A program made the translations under genes and the position numbers. The notes under the pieces are model-generated. The model did not search any database and was not told the origin of the DNA. It saw only the letters and a list, made by a program, of their open reading frames with translations. From Candidatus Rokuibacteriota bacterium (GTDB taxonomy: Bacteria > Methylomirabilota > Methylomirabilia > Rokubacteriales > CSP1-6), in the NCBI GenBank assembly GCA_030647435.1, contig JAUSJX010000043.1, forward strand, positions 1 through 36,783: DNA of 36,783 nt, in the 5' to 3' direction. Numbering within the stretch: position 1 is the stretch's first letter; the number at the start of each line of letters is the position of its first letter. Shown here one piece after another: positions 23,926-31,840 of this stretch.

Positions 23926-24600
23926 ATGACACAGGCAATCAAGAAGAGTGACGCTCAGATCCATCATGACGTGCTCGAGGAGCTCAAGTGGGACTCCCGC
24001 GTCGATGAGACGGAGGTCGGGATCCAGGTGGCCGGCGGCGTTGTCACGCTCACCGGCACGGTGACGAGCTGGGCAAAGCGCATGGCGGCCCAGGAGGCGG
24101 CCCGTCGCGTGATCGGCGTCCTCGACGTGGCGAACGACATCAACGTGAAAGTGCCGGGCGGCCTCGCACGCACCGACACCGAGATCGCTCAGGCGGTGCG
24201 GCGGACGCTCGAATGGGACGTGTTCGTCCCCGAGGAGCAGATCACGTCCACGGTCACGGACGACTGGGTCACGCTTGAAGGCACGGTCGAGCGCTGGAGT
24301 CAGCGCGAGGACGCGGAGCGGGCTGTCCGCAATCTAACGGGTGTGAAGATCGTGGTGAACAAGATCACAGTGACGCCGGCGAAGCCGGTGACCGAGGACG
24401 TCAAAAAGGCGATCGAGCAGGCCCTGGAGCGGCGCGCCGAACGCGAGGCCCGGCAGATCGGCGTCGATGTCCGGGACGGCACCGTGACACTGACGGGGCC
24501 GGTCCATTCGTGGGCGGAGCGCAAATCGGTGCTGGCGGCCGCCCGCTTCACTCCTGGTGTCCGCGCCGTCGAGGACCATCTGCGAACAGAGCCGGTCTGA
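23926..24600 (+). CDS. Triple BON-domain protein
   Basis: Predicted 224 residues with three BON domains (about 10-77, 86-152 and 155-222). Each has the pattern D/E-xx-I-xx-V-xxGVVTLTG-xVxSWAxRxxAxxAAxxxxGVxxVxNxI. The first and third copies both contain GTVTLTGxVxSWAxR-like cores. There is no signal peptide, so it should be cytoplasmic, unlike OsmY. BON domains bind phospholipid or small molecules and often occur in osmotic or general stress proteins. AAAGGAG precedes the ATG at good spacing. It lies in the stress-flavoured set after the PPOX gene. Confidence 0.92.
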   Translation: MTQAIKKSDAQIHHDVLEELKWDSRVDETEVGIQVAGGVVTLTGTVTSWAKRMAAQEAARRVIGVLDVANDINVKVPGGLARTDTEIAQAVRRTLEWDVFVPEEQITSTVTDDWVTLEGTVERWSQREDAERAVRNLTGVKIVVNKITVTPAKPVTEDVKKAIEQALERRAEREARQIGVDVRDGTVTLTGPVHSWAERKSVLAAARFTPGVRAVEDHLRTEPV

Positions 24601-25035
24601 GCCGGTCGCCGGGGAGGTGAACGCCGCGATAGAGATCCACATCGAGGGCAACGTGGCCCGCCGGATCCTGCGTGGGCAGTCACGACGCGCACGGGCGCTG
24701 AGCCGCCTGCCGGTCTATCCGGTGGCGGCTCACGTCCCGTTCTCCGCCGTGAACGGGCCCAAGGCGGGGGCGTCGATATCCGGTGCGCCGCGGGTTTAAG
24801 TCCCTCGAGCAGGCACTCGTCCCGCGAGGTTGTGCTCACGTCCAGCCGGTCTCTGTGGGGAGGCCGGATCCTGGGTGCGGGTCCCGCACGCCCGAGCCAC
24901 CCCACGACCGAGAACGGACTTTGTGTCTCTTACGCCCTGCCTCGGAGCCGGCAGTCTGGCACCCGAGATGCAATTCCCGTAGACGTGAACCGATCCGTAA
25001 CCGAAAAAAGAATCAACGCGTCTTGGAGGCAAGCG
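24601..25035. other. Gene-free stretch
   Basis: About 435 bp. One 60-codon frame opens with a GTG near 24617 (NAAIEIHIEGNVARRIL), but its GGGGAGG touches the start codon and no family is recognised, so I do not call it. No tRNA, hairpin or promoter stands out. The last bases carry GGAGG for the next gene. Confidence 0.4.
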
Positions 25036-25332
25036 ATGGACACGTCGGTTGAAAAATTGAATCCTCATCGTGTCGGGATGGCACTGGGCGGCCTCTACGG
25101 ACTCTGGCACCTGACCTGGTCGCTGCTCGTCCTCGTAGGGCTGGCCAAGCCATTCCTGGACTTCATCCTATCCCTGCACTTCCTGCAGGTGACGTATGCA
25201 GTCGCGCCGTTCAACGCGCTCAAGGCGCTCGGGCTGATCGTTGTCACCTCGGCGCTCGGCTATTCCCTGGGCTATGTCCTGGCGTGGCTGTGGGACCGGT
25301 TTGGCGTGGCGCGCGAAAAGCTCGTGCGATGA
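25036..25332 (+). CDS. Small two-helix membrane protein
   Basis: Predicted 98 residues: a short hydrophilic start (MDTSVEKLNPHRVGMALG), two membrane stretches (about 16-50 and 60-86) and a basic end (RFGVAREKLVR). LYGLWHLTWSLLVLVGLAKP and FNALKALGLIVVTSALGYSLG are well conserved in form, and I recall similar unnamed proteins in several uncultured bacterial phyla. Function unknown. GGAGG lies 7 nt before the ATG, so the start is good; the open frame extends upstream without support. Confidence 0.75.
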   Translation: MDTSVEKLNPHRVGMALGGLYGLWHLTWSLLVLVGLAKPFLDFILSLHFLQVTYAVAPFNALKALGLIVVTSALGYSLGYVLAWLWDRFGVAREKLVR

Positions 25333-25516
25333 CGCCCGGCGATCAGTTCTCCACGCGGACGATCGGGAGCGGCCCGGCTGGAGTCCGCCGCGGACCTCGT
25401 CCGGGCACCAGTCGCCGCGCCGCCGGCCTGAATGAAGCGTCATCCCCGCCTCAGCCAGGCTTCCCAGGCTACTCCGCATCCTTGCACACCGGGTGCCTCG
25501 GAATGGGGGAGATTCC

Positions 25517-27511
25517 GTGCCCGACATGAGCGTCCTGCGCGAGAACATGGTGCGGTATCAGATCGCCGCTCGCGGCGTGACCGACGAGCGGGTGCTCGAC
25601 GCCATGCGGATTGTCCCTCGAGAGGCATTCATGCCCGAGGAGCTCGCGGAGTTCGCTTACGAAGACACCCCGCTGCCGATCGAGGAAGGTCAGACGATCT
25701 CCCAGCCCTATATCGTCGCTCTCATGATCGCCGCCATCCAGCCGGAGCCACAGGACCGGGTGCTCGAGATCGGCACCGGCTCGGGGTCCGCCGCGGCGGT
25801 CCTGTCCCGGGTGGTCGGCCAAGTCTATACGGTCGAACGGCACGAGGCGCTGGTCGACCTGGCGAGCCGCCGCCTCCGGACCCTGGGATACGGCAACGTC
25901 GAGGTGCTCCACGGCGACGGCAGCCTCGGCTGGCCGGAACATGCCCCGTACGACGGGATCATCGTGACGGCGGGCGGGCCGCACGTGCCGCGCCAGCTGC
26001 GCGAGCAGCTGGCCGTCGGCGGCCGCCTCGTGATTCCGATCGGGCCCGACCCGCGCCAGCAACACCTCGTCCGGATGACTCGTGTCACCCGCGAGCGGTT
26101 CGAGGAGGAGCAGCTCGGGCAGGTCCGCTTCGTTCCACTGGTGGGTGAGGACGCGTGGGAGGGCCCCGGGGTCGTTCCGGTGGGCGTTTCCCCGCCACGA
26201 GGCACCCGGCCCGCGACGACCGCGGCGCTGATTCGCGAGGCGGCCGAGCCGATCGCCGACATCGACGATGTGGACCTCGGCCCGCTCCTCGATCGGATCG
26301 GCCAGTCGAAGGTCGTCCTCCTGGGTGAAGCGACCCACGGCACCTCCGAGTTCTACCAGATGCGGGCCCGCATCAGCCGGGAGCTGATCACGAAACGCGG
26401 CTTCACGATCGTCGCCGTGGAAGCCGACTGGCCCGATGCCGCGCGGGTCGATCGCTACGTGCGCCACGGCCCAACGGCGCAGGAAGGGCATCCCGCTTTC
26501 AGCCGCTTTCCGACCTGGATGTGGAGAAACGCCGAGGTCCACGACTTCGTCGAATGGCTGCGATCCTGGAACGCGGACCTGCCCGACCCCGCCCGCCGGG
26601 CCGGCTTCTACGGCCTCGATCTCTACAGCCTCTTCACCTCGATCGCCGCGGTGCTGCGCTACTTGGACGAGGTGGATCCGGACACGGCCGCGCTGGCGCG
26701 CCGGCGTTACGCCTGTCTCAGCCCCTGGGAGCGGAACCCCGCCGTCTATGGCCGCGCCGCCCTCACGGGCCAGTACCGGACCTGCGAGGAGCCGGTCACC
26801 CGCATGCTCCGCGACATGATGGAGCGCCGCCTCGAGTACACCGTTCACGACGGCGATCGCTTCCTGGATGCGGCCCAAAACGCCCGGCTGGTGGCCAACG
26901 CGGAGCGCTATTACCGCGTGATGTACTCCGGCCGGGTGGAGTCGTGGAACCTACGGGACCGCCACATGTTCGACACCCTGGACATGCTTCTCAAGTTTCA
27001 CGGGCCCGAGGCCAGGGCCGTGGTCTGGGAGCACAACTCCCACGTCGGCAACGCCGCGGCCACCGAGATGGGCGCCCGCGGCGAGTTCAATGTCGGCCAG
27101 CTCTGCCGTGAGCGGTTCGGCCGGGAGGCCTTCCTCCTGGGATTCGGTACCGACCACGGGACCGTCGCGGCGGCGCATGACTGGGACGCGCCGATGGAGG
27201 TCATGGCGGTCCGGCCCTCCCATGCGGAGAGCTACGAGCGGCTGTTCCACGAGGCCGGCGTGCCGGCCCTCCTGCTTCCGCTCGGGCCGGCGGCCCGGCC
27301 CGAGGTCCGGGACGAGCTGCGGCCGCCCCGTCTGGAGCGCGCCATCGGGGTAGTCTACCGGCCGGAGACGGAGCTGCAGAGCCACTACTTCCAGGCCGTG
27401 CTCCCCATTCAGTTCGACGAGTACGTCTGGTTCGACGAGACCCGGGCGGTCCGGGCCCTTCCGGCGCACGCGCGCGAGGGGGTGCCGGACACTTACCCGT
27501 TCGGCGTATGA
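25517..27511 (+). CDS. Fusion: protein-L-isoaspartate O-methyltransferase plus erythromycin-esterase-like domain
   Basis: Predicted 664 residues. Residues 1-215 are a complete PCMT: MVRYQIAARGVTDERVLDAM, the substrate loop EGQTISQPYIVALM, and the SAM site LEIGTGSG (83-90). Residues about 235-655 are an erythromycin-esterase-family domain with GEATHGTSEF (270-279), VAVEADWPDAARV and WEHNSHVGNA (about 502-511), supplying the His/Glu/His set of EreA/EreB. PCMT repairs isoaspartyl damage; Ere domains hydrolyse macrolide lactones in resistance proteins, but many homologues have unknown substrates. GTG 25517 has GGGGGAG at good spacing; ATG 25526 is the alternative. The stop overlaps the next ATG by 4 bases. 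No signal peptide, so cytoplasmic. Confidence 0.92.
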   Translation: MPDMSVLRENMVRYQIAARGVTDERVLDAMRIVPREAFMPEELAEFAYEDTPLPIEEGQTISQPYIVALMIAAIQPEPQDRVLEIGTGSGSAAAVLSRVVGQVYTVERHEALVDLASRRLRTLGYGNVEVLHGDGSLGWPEHAPYDGIIVTAGGPHVPRQLREQLAVGGRLVIPIGPDPRQQHLVRMTRVTRERFEEEQLGQVRFVPLVGEDAWEGPGVVPVGVSPPRGTRPATTAALIREAAEPIADIDDVDLGPLLDRIGQSKVVLLGEATHGTSEFYQMRARISRELITKRGFTIVAVEADWPDAARVDRYVRHGPTAQEGHPAFSRFPTWMWRNAEVHDFVEWLRSWNADLPDPARRAGFYGLDLYSLFTSIAAVLRYLDEVDPDTAALARRRYACLSPWERNPAVYGRAALTGQYRTCEEPVTRMLRDMMERRLEYTVHDGDRFLDAAQNARLVANAERYYRVMYSGRVESWNLRDRHMFDTLDMLLKFHGPEARAVVWEHNSHVGNAAATEMGARGEFNVGQLCRERFGREAFLLGFGTDHGTVAAAHDWDAPMEVMAVRPSHAESYERLFHEAGVPALLLPLGPAARPEVRDELRPPRLERAIGVVYRPETELQSHYFQAVLPIQFDEYVWFDETRAVRALPAHAREGVPDTYPFGV

Positions 27512-28425
27512 CCGGGTCCCTGCCCTTGAAGGAGATCGCGGCCGTCCAGGCCAGGCTGGCCTGGATGCGCGAGGCGCGCATCTGGCCCAACGGGCGGCGC
27601 TATCTCTGGACCGACGCGTTCGGCGTGGTGCTGCTGGTGTCGCTGTGGCAGGAGCGCCACGACGATCGCTTGCTGCGCGAATGCGAATGGGTCGTCGCCG
27701 AGGTCGACAGGGTGCTGGGGCGGCCGCGGGGAATCCGGATCGGCGAAGAGCCCGACCGGGATGGCCAGTACTTTCATTACCTGGCCATGTGGATCTTCGC
27801 GCTCGACCGATTGGGGGCCATCGACCCCCGCTATCGCCAGAAGGCGATCGCGCTCGTGCGCGACATTCACCCCGCTTTCGTCGTTCCAGGGACCGGCGTC
27901 ATCTGGAAGATGCGCGAGGACTTGAGCGGCCCCTATCCGGGCTTCGGGCTGGGCTCGCTGGATGCCTTTCACGGGCTGGTGGTCTATCGCCTGCTGGACC
28001 CGGCCGGGCTCGCGCCGGAAATCGCGGACCTGAAGGCGCTGGTCGAGACGAGCTATCGCGCCCTCACGATCACCCAGGACCTCGGCCTCGGCATGATGCT
28101 CTGGATGAGCCACTTCTTTCCCGACGAGCCGTGGGCCGTGCTTCAGCGCGCGAGGGCCCTCGCCATGCTGGACCGGATGTGGGTCGACCCGCCCGGCTAC
28201 TTCTGCCGCGAGCCGACGCACCGCCAGGTCAAGCTCGCCTTCGCCAACTACGGCGTCTCGCTGGGCCTCCAGGCCGTGCCCGCGCACGGCGATCGGGTGC
28301 GGCGACTGAACGCGTTTTTCGACTCGTACCGCTCCGGCGACGAGTACGACACCAATGCCATCACGCACGTCATGGCGTGCACGTCCCATTTTCCGGGACG
28401 GTTTCTTCGCCCGGTCGTTCCTTGA
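27508..28425 (+). CDS. Unrecognised 305-residue protein coupled to the PCMT/esterase fusion
   Basis: I cannot name this protein. It is soluble-looking, helical and Trp/Tyr-rich, with no signal peptide. Distinct blocks are WPNGRRYLWTDAFGVVLLVS (about 26-45), DGQYFHYLAMWIFALDRLG (about 85-103), GLGSLDAFHGLVVYRLLDP (about 147-165) and GLGMMLWMSHFF. The alternating helix and G/W/H loop pattern resembles alpha/alpha-barrel proteins (glycoside hydrolase or lanthionine-cyclase-like), without a catalytic signature I can identify. The ATG overlaps the preceding TGA (ATGA), so translation is coupled and a shared role with the fusion protein is likely. Confidence 0.8.
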   Translation: MTGSLPLKEIAAVQARLAWMREARIWPNGRRYLWTDAFGVVLLVSLWQERHDDRLLRECEWVVAEVDRVLGRPRGIRIGEEPDRDGQYFHYLAMWIFALDRLGAIDPRYRQKAIALVRDIHPAFVVPGTGVIWKMREDLSGPYPGFGLGSLDAFHGLVVYRLLDPAGLAPEIADLKALVETSYRALTITQDLGLGMMLWMSHFFPDEPWAVLQRARALAMLDRMWVDPPGYFCREPTHRQVKLAFANYGVSLGLQAVPAHGDRVRRLNAFFDSYRSGDEYDTNAITHVMACTSHFPGRFLRPVVP

Positions 28426-28561
28426 CTGCGGGGCCCGGCAGGCGCAGCGTCGCGACCAGCCAGCGGGCGACACGGACGCGTTCAGCTGACCCGATGTCGG
28501 GTCCAACGACGACGATGGAGCCGCTTGGGCATGCGCGCCTGAGTGGGACGAGGAGCGGGAC

Positions 28562-29668
28562 ATGAGCGTGGTGGCGCGTGGTATCGGGGACGAGCTCGGA
28601 CCCGCCAAGATTCTGATTCTTCGCGAGCCTCGGGTGGGCCTCGAAGCGGTGGTGGTGGTCGATAACGTCGCGTGCGGGCCGGCCATCGGCGGGGTGCGCA
28701 TGGCTCCGGATGTGACGCTGGAGGAGGTCTGTCGGCTCGCGCGGGCGATGACCTTCAAGAACGCCGCCGCCGGGTTGCCGCATGGGGGCGGCAAGTCCGG
28801 TATCCTCGCCGACCCAACCTGCTCGCCGCCGCAGAAGGAGGCGCTCGTCCGTACCTTTGCGCGGATGATCAGGGAGCTCACCGAGTACATTCCGGGCCCG
28901 GACATGGGGACCAACGAGGCGTGCATGGCGTGGATCAAGGACGAGATCGACCGGGCCGTTGGCCTGCCGCGGGCGCTGGGCGGCATTCCGCTCGATGAGA
29001 TCGGGGCGACCGGCTTCGGTCTCGCCGTGGCGGCCGAGGTCGCGACGGCGGAAGCTGCGCTGTCCCTGAAGGGAGCGCGTGTGGCCATTCATGGGTTCGG
29101 TGCGGTAGGTCAGCACGCGGCACGCTTCCTCGTCCAGCGGGGTGCGCGGGTCGTCGCCGCGTCCGACAGCCGAGGCGCGACCTACAACTGCGACGGGCTC
29201 GATGTGGACGCGCTGATCGCGCACAAGCGGGCCGGTCGGGGAGTGAGCGCGTTCCCGACGGGTTCTCCGATGAAGAGCGAGGACGTGATCGCCGTCGAGT
29301 GTGAGATCTGGATTCCTGCGGCGCGCCCGGACACGCTGACCGCGGACAATGTGGGTCGCCTTCGGGCCAAGCTGGTGCTCCAGGGTGCAAACATTCCCGC
29401 GACCGACTCGGCAGAGGAAGAGATGCATGCCCGTGGAATCCTGAACCTGCCGGATTTCGTCGTGAATGCCGGCGGTGTGATCTGCGCGGCGGTCGAGTAC
29501 CACGGCGGTACCCAGGCCCAGGCCTTCGCGACGATCGAGGAGAGGATCCGGGCCAATACCGGCGAGGTGCTGGAGCGCAGCCGGACGCATCACCTACGCC
29601 CACGGCAAGCCGCCACTCAAATGGTGCGGAGCCGGATCGATGAAGCGATGCAGTACCGGAGGCCCTGA
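28562..29668 (+). CDS. Glu/Leu/Phe/Val dehydrogenase
   Basis: Predicted 368-residue NAD(P)-dependent amino-acid dehydrogenase. The substrate-binding half has IGGVRMAPDVTLEEVCRLAR, the active-site block FKNAAAGLPHGGGKSGI (second Lys catalytic) and PGPDMGTNEACMAWI with the catalytic Asp. The Rossmann half has IHGFGAVGQHAARFL. It reversibly deaminates glutamate or a branched or aromatic amino acid. Length (368) is nearer to leucine/phenylalanine dehydrogenases (~350-365) than to glutamate dehydrogenase (~410-450), so substrate is open. GAGGAG sits 8 nt before the ATG. It lies 136 bp after the unrecognised gene and converges on the DUF2238 pair. Confidence 0.9.
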   Translation: MSVVARGIGDELGPAKILILREPRVGLEAVVVVDNVACGPAIGGVRMAPDVTLEEVCRLARAMTFKNAAAGLPHGGGKSGILADPTCSPPQKEALVRTFARMIRELTEYIPGPDMGTNEACMAWIKDEIDRAVGLPRALGGIPLDEIGATGFGLAVAAEVATAEAALSLKGARVAIHGFGAVGQHAARFLVQRGARVVAASDSRGATYNCDGLDVDALIAHKRAGRGVSAFPTGSPMKSEDVIAVECEIWIPAARPDTLTADNVGRLRAKLVLQGANIPATDSAEEEMHARGILNLPDFVVNAGGVICAAVEYHGGTQAQAFATIEERIRANTGEVLERSRTHHLRPRQAATQMVRSRIDEAMQYRRP

Positions 29669-29710
29669 GAGCGTAGCCAACACCCGTTCTCAGTCATGGC
29701 TCGCTTCGCC

Positions 29711-29728
29711 CGAGGGTCTTCCCTCGGA
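29711..29728. terminator. Hairpin between convergent dehydrogenase and DUF2238 genes
   Basis: CCGAGGG and CCCTCGG form a perfect 7-bp stem with a TCTT loop in the 70-bp gap between convergent genes. It is placed as a bidirectional terminator; no long T-tract follows on either strand. Confidence 0.5.
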
Positions 29729-29738
29729 ACCTGCCGTG

Positions 29739-30365
29739 TCACAGCACCGCCTCGCTGAGACTTGGGTCACGGCCCGGCTCCCGTCGCTCAAGTCGCTGCC
29801 AGCCTGCGGTCAGAAGCAGCGCGACCACCGTCCCGCAGGTCGCCGCGAGCATGTCGTGCTGCGCGTCCCAAGGGTCGCCCTGCGCCCCGAGGAAGGCCGC
29901 CCCGAGATCGGGTCGGGTGAGCTGGGCCACCACCGACTCGATGATCTCCCAGGCCCCGGCCAGCCCGAGCTGGGTCATGAAGGCCAGGTAGAAGAGCAGC
30001 AGGCGCCGGGCGCCGGTGAGCCGGCGGAAGACCTCCAGGAGAGGGTAGGTGAGGAGGAGGCCGAAGGCGAAGTGCGTGACCCGGTCGAAGTGGTTCCGCT
30101 CCAACCCGAGGAGGCCCTGGAGCCAGTGACCGACGGGCACCTGCGCATAGGTGTAGTGGGCCCCGACGGTGTGAAACGCGAGGAAGCCCCCGACCAGCAT
30201 GTACGAGGCGGTCGAGAGCGGCACGCTCCGGCGCCCGAAGACGAGGGCCCCGACGAAGGTCAGCGGCAGGATGCTCGAGAGGGCCCAATTCTGGGAATCG
30301 AGGGGCGCCAGGCCCATGGCGCCCCAGAAGACGAGATAACCGGCGAGTAACACTGACTGAATCAT
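29739..30365 (-). CDS. DUF2238 (YjdF-like) membrane protein, copy 1
   Basis: Predicted 208-residue inner-membrane protein with about six helices. Family landmarks are FHTVGAHYTYAQVP, ERNHFDRVTHFAFGLLLTYP, AWEIIESVVAQL and GAQGDPWDAQHDM. Function of the family is unknown. It is a clear paralogue of the gene immediately upstream and starts 8 nt after that gene's stop. There is no good Shine-Dalgarno; TAGAAT lies 5 nt before the ATG, which suggests a separate leaderless transcript from inside the end of the first copy. Confidence 0.87.
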   Translation of the reverse strand: MIQSVLLAGYLVFWGAMGLAPLDSQNWALSSILPLTFVGALVFGRRSVPLSTASYMLVGGFLAFHTVGAHYTYAQVPVGHWLQGLLGLERNHFDRVTHFAFGLLLTYPLLEVFRRLTGARRLLLFYLAFMTQLGLAGAWEIIESVVAQLTRPDLGAAFLGAQGDPWDAQHDMLAATCGTVVALLLTAGWQRLERREPGRDPSLSEAVL

Positions 30366-30373
30366 GCCGGATT

Positions 30374-31057
30374 CTACCCGGCCGGACTCGATGCCCGCAA
30401 CTGATCGTGCCGGCCGGACCGCCAGCGGTGTGTCGCGGCGGTCGCGGCTGTGGCCACGATGGCCCCCAGGGCGGCCAGCGACATATCCTTCTGCGCGTCC
30501 CAAGGATCGCCCTGCGCCCCCACGTAGGCGATGCCGAGATCGCCGCCGAACACCACGGCGGCCCCCCACTCGATCAGCTCGAAGCTGGCCGAGCTCGAGA
30601 TCGTCAGGTCCATCGGCAGGAAATACCCCCAGAACCCGCGCAGCCCCGTCACGCGAATGACGACCTCCCGGACCGGATACGTCAGGAGAAGCCCGTAGAT
30701 GAAGTGCGCGATGCGGTCGAAGTTGTTCCGTTGCCAGCCGAGTGCCGCGTTGAGGCTCCGGCCGGTGAGCGCGGTGGCCCAGGCGTCGTACGGAACCTCG
30801 GAGTAGGTGTAGTGCGCGCCGATCACGTGGAAGCAGAGGAACACGAAGATCAGGGTGTACGACAGGTGGGACAACGCCAAGCGCCGGTGCGCCAGGGCGA
30901 GGACGAGCACGGCAAGCACGACCAGCGCGTTCTCGAGCGCCCAGTCCGCGCGGTGGCGAGGCCGGATGGCCAGGAGGAGCCAGATGACAGCGAAGAGCGC
31001 AGCGAGTCCCGCGACGTAGCGGCGCCCGGGCACGTCACGCGTGCTCCGGTTCGACAT
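30374..31057 (-). CDS. DUF2238 (YjdF-like) membrane protein, copy 2
   Basis: Predicted 227-residue inner-membrane protein with about six helices. It carries the same landmarks as its downstream neighbour: FHVIGAHYTYSEVP, QRNNFDRIAHFIYGLLLTYP, SFELIEWGAAV and GAQGDPWDAQKDM. The conserved His, Asp and Glu residues at membrane edges suggest metal or small-molecule binding, but no activity is known to me. The ATG has a strong GGAGGTG site, unlike copy 1. It is the first gene of a leftward pair formed by tandem duplication; divergence between copies is considerable, so the duplication is old. Confidence 0.9.
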   Translation of the reverse strand: MSNRSTRDVPGRRYVAGLAALFAVIWLLLAIRPRHRADWALENALVVLAVLVLALAHRRLALSHLSYTLIFVFLCFHVIGAHYTYSEVPYDAWATALTGRSLNAALGWQRNNFDRIAHFIYGLLLTYPVREVVIRVTGLRGFWGYFLPMDLTISSSASFELIEWGAAVVFGGDLGIAYVGAQGDPWDAQKDMSLAALGAIVATAATAATHRWRSGRHDQLRASSPAG

Positions 31058-31272
31058 GTACACCTCCTGACCGCTCGAAGTGGTATCGGAATCCGCTCGC
31101 GCGGCGGCGCCGCGCGCTCGTGCAAGGGTACCTCGTGTCGCGGGGCACGGCCGACCCATTCGAGGTGCCTGCGCCTCGTGGGTCGGGTTGCCGGCGGGGA
31201 GGTGACGCGGTCCAAGCTTCCAATTTCCTTTACGTTTCGATCCGGCACCGCTCATGCCGCATCTCCCGTCAA

Positions 31273-31380
31273 GTAAAGAATTTCGAGGTCGCGCGGTAGT
31301 TCGAGCTCATGGCCGACGTCCTGGAGCTCAAGGGTGAGAACCCGTTCCGCATCCGGGCGTACCGCCGCGCCACGCAGAAC
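31273..31380 (+). pseudogene. polX: N-terminal remnant of DNA polymerase/3'-5' exonuclease PolX
   Basis: In one frame from 31273 the sequence reads KNFEVAR, a TAG (31297-31299), then FELMADVLELKGENPFRI and RAYRRATQN. This is the start of bacterial PolX, whose first residues form a helix-hairpin-helix domain. Homology stops at about 31380, roughly 18 bp before the IS inverted repeat. The in-frame stop and the truncation mean no working PolX. The rest of the gene is not found on the other side of the IS. Confidence 0.75.
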
Positions 31381-31480
31381 AGAGATGGCCGCGCTTTTTT
31401 GGACAAACATTCGAGCTGCGTTGAGTGGATGAACTGCTCCATCGTAACGGCGACAATGTCAATGCAAATGAGTAGCAACC

Positions 31481-31840
31481 ATGAAACGCTCACGCAGGAA
31501 CCACGCATCGAAGTGCAAGGCCCGGGTTGCCCTGGAAGCGCTACGGGGCGATGCCACGCTGGCCGAACTTGGATCACGCCACGGCGTACACGCCACCCAA
31601 ATCGCCGCCTGGCGCACGCAGGTGCTTGAGCACCTGAGCGAGGTATTCGACAACGGACATCCGGTACTCAAGAACGCCGAGCGCCACATCCGGGATCTGC
31701 GCGCCAAGGTGGGGGAACTCACCATGGAGCGTGATGTTTTGGCCGGTGCGCTCGGCCGCTTCGGGCTGCCGAGCGCAAAGCGCTCATCGACCGGGACAGC
31801 ACGCGCTCCATCATGCGCAGGATTGACGAGTTGCACCTGA
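31481..31840 (+). CDS. IS3-family transposase OrfA
   Basis: Predicted 119-residue product. The first ~95 residues are a normal OrfA: KCKARVALEALRGDATLAEL, the helix-turn-helix LGSRHGVHATQIAAWRTQVL, and a leucine-zipper-like helix ending LTMERDVLAGALGR. The last ~25 residues are read out of the native frame past the orfA/orfB junction. OrfB lies in the -1 frame, as is usual for programmed frameshifting in this family, but no A-rich slippery heptamer is obvious here. Confidence 0.85.
   Translation: MKRSRRNHASKCKARVALEALRGDATLAELGSRHGVHATQIAAWRTQVLEHLSEVFDNGHPVLKNAERHIRDLRAKVGELTMERDVLAGALGRFGLPSAKRSSTGTARAPSCAGLTSCT

Noticed and set aside
24617-24799. Sixty-codon frame starting with GTG after the BON gene
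   Set aside because: GGGGAGG abuts the start codon with no spacing, the product matches no family I know, and the composition is ordinary for GC-rich noncoding DNA.
25329-25529. Frame overlapping the stop of the two-TM gene (ATGA)
   Set aside because: It overlaps the start of the PCMT/esterase gene, has no Shine-Dalgarno of its own, and its Pro/Gly/Ser-rich product looks like noncoding sequence.
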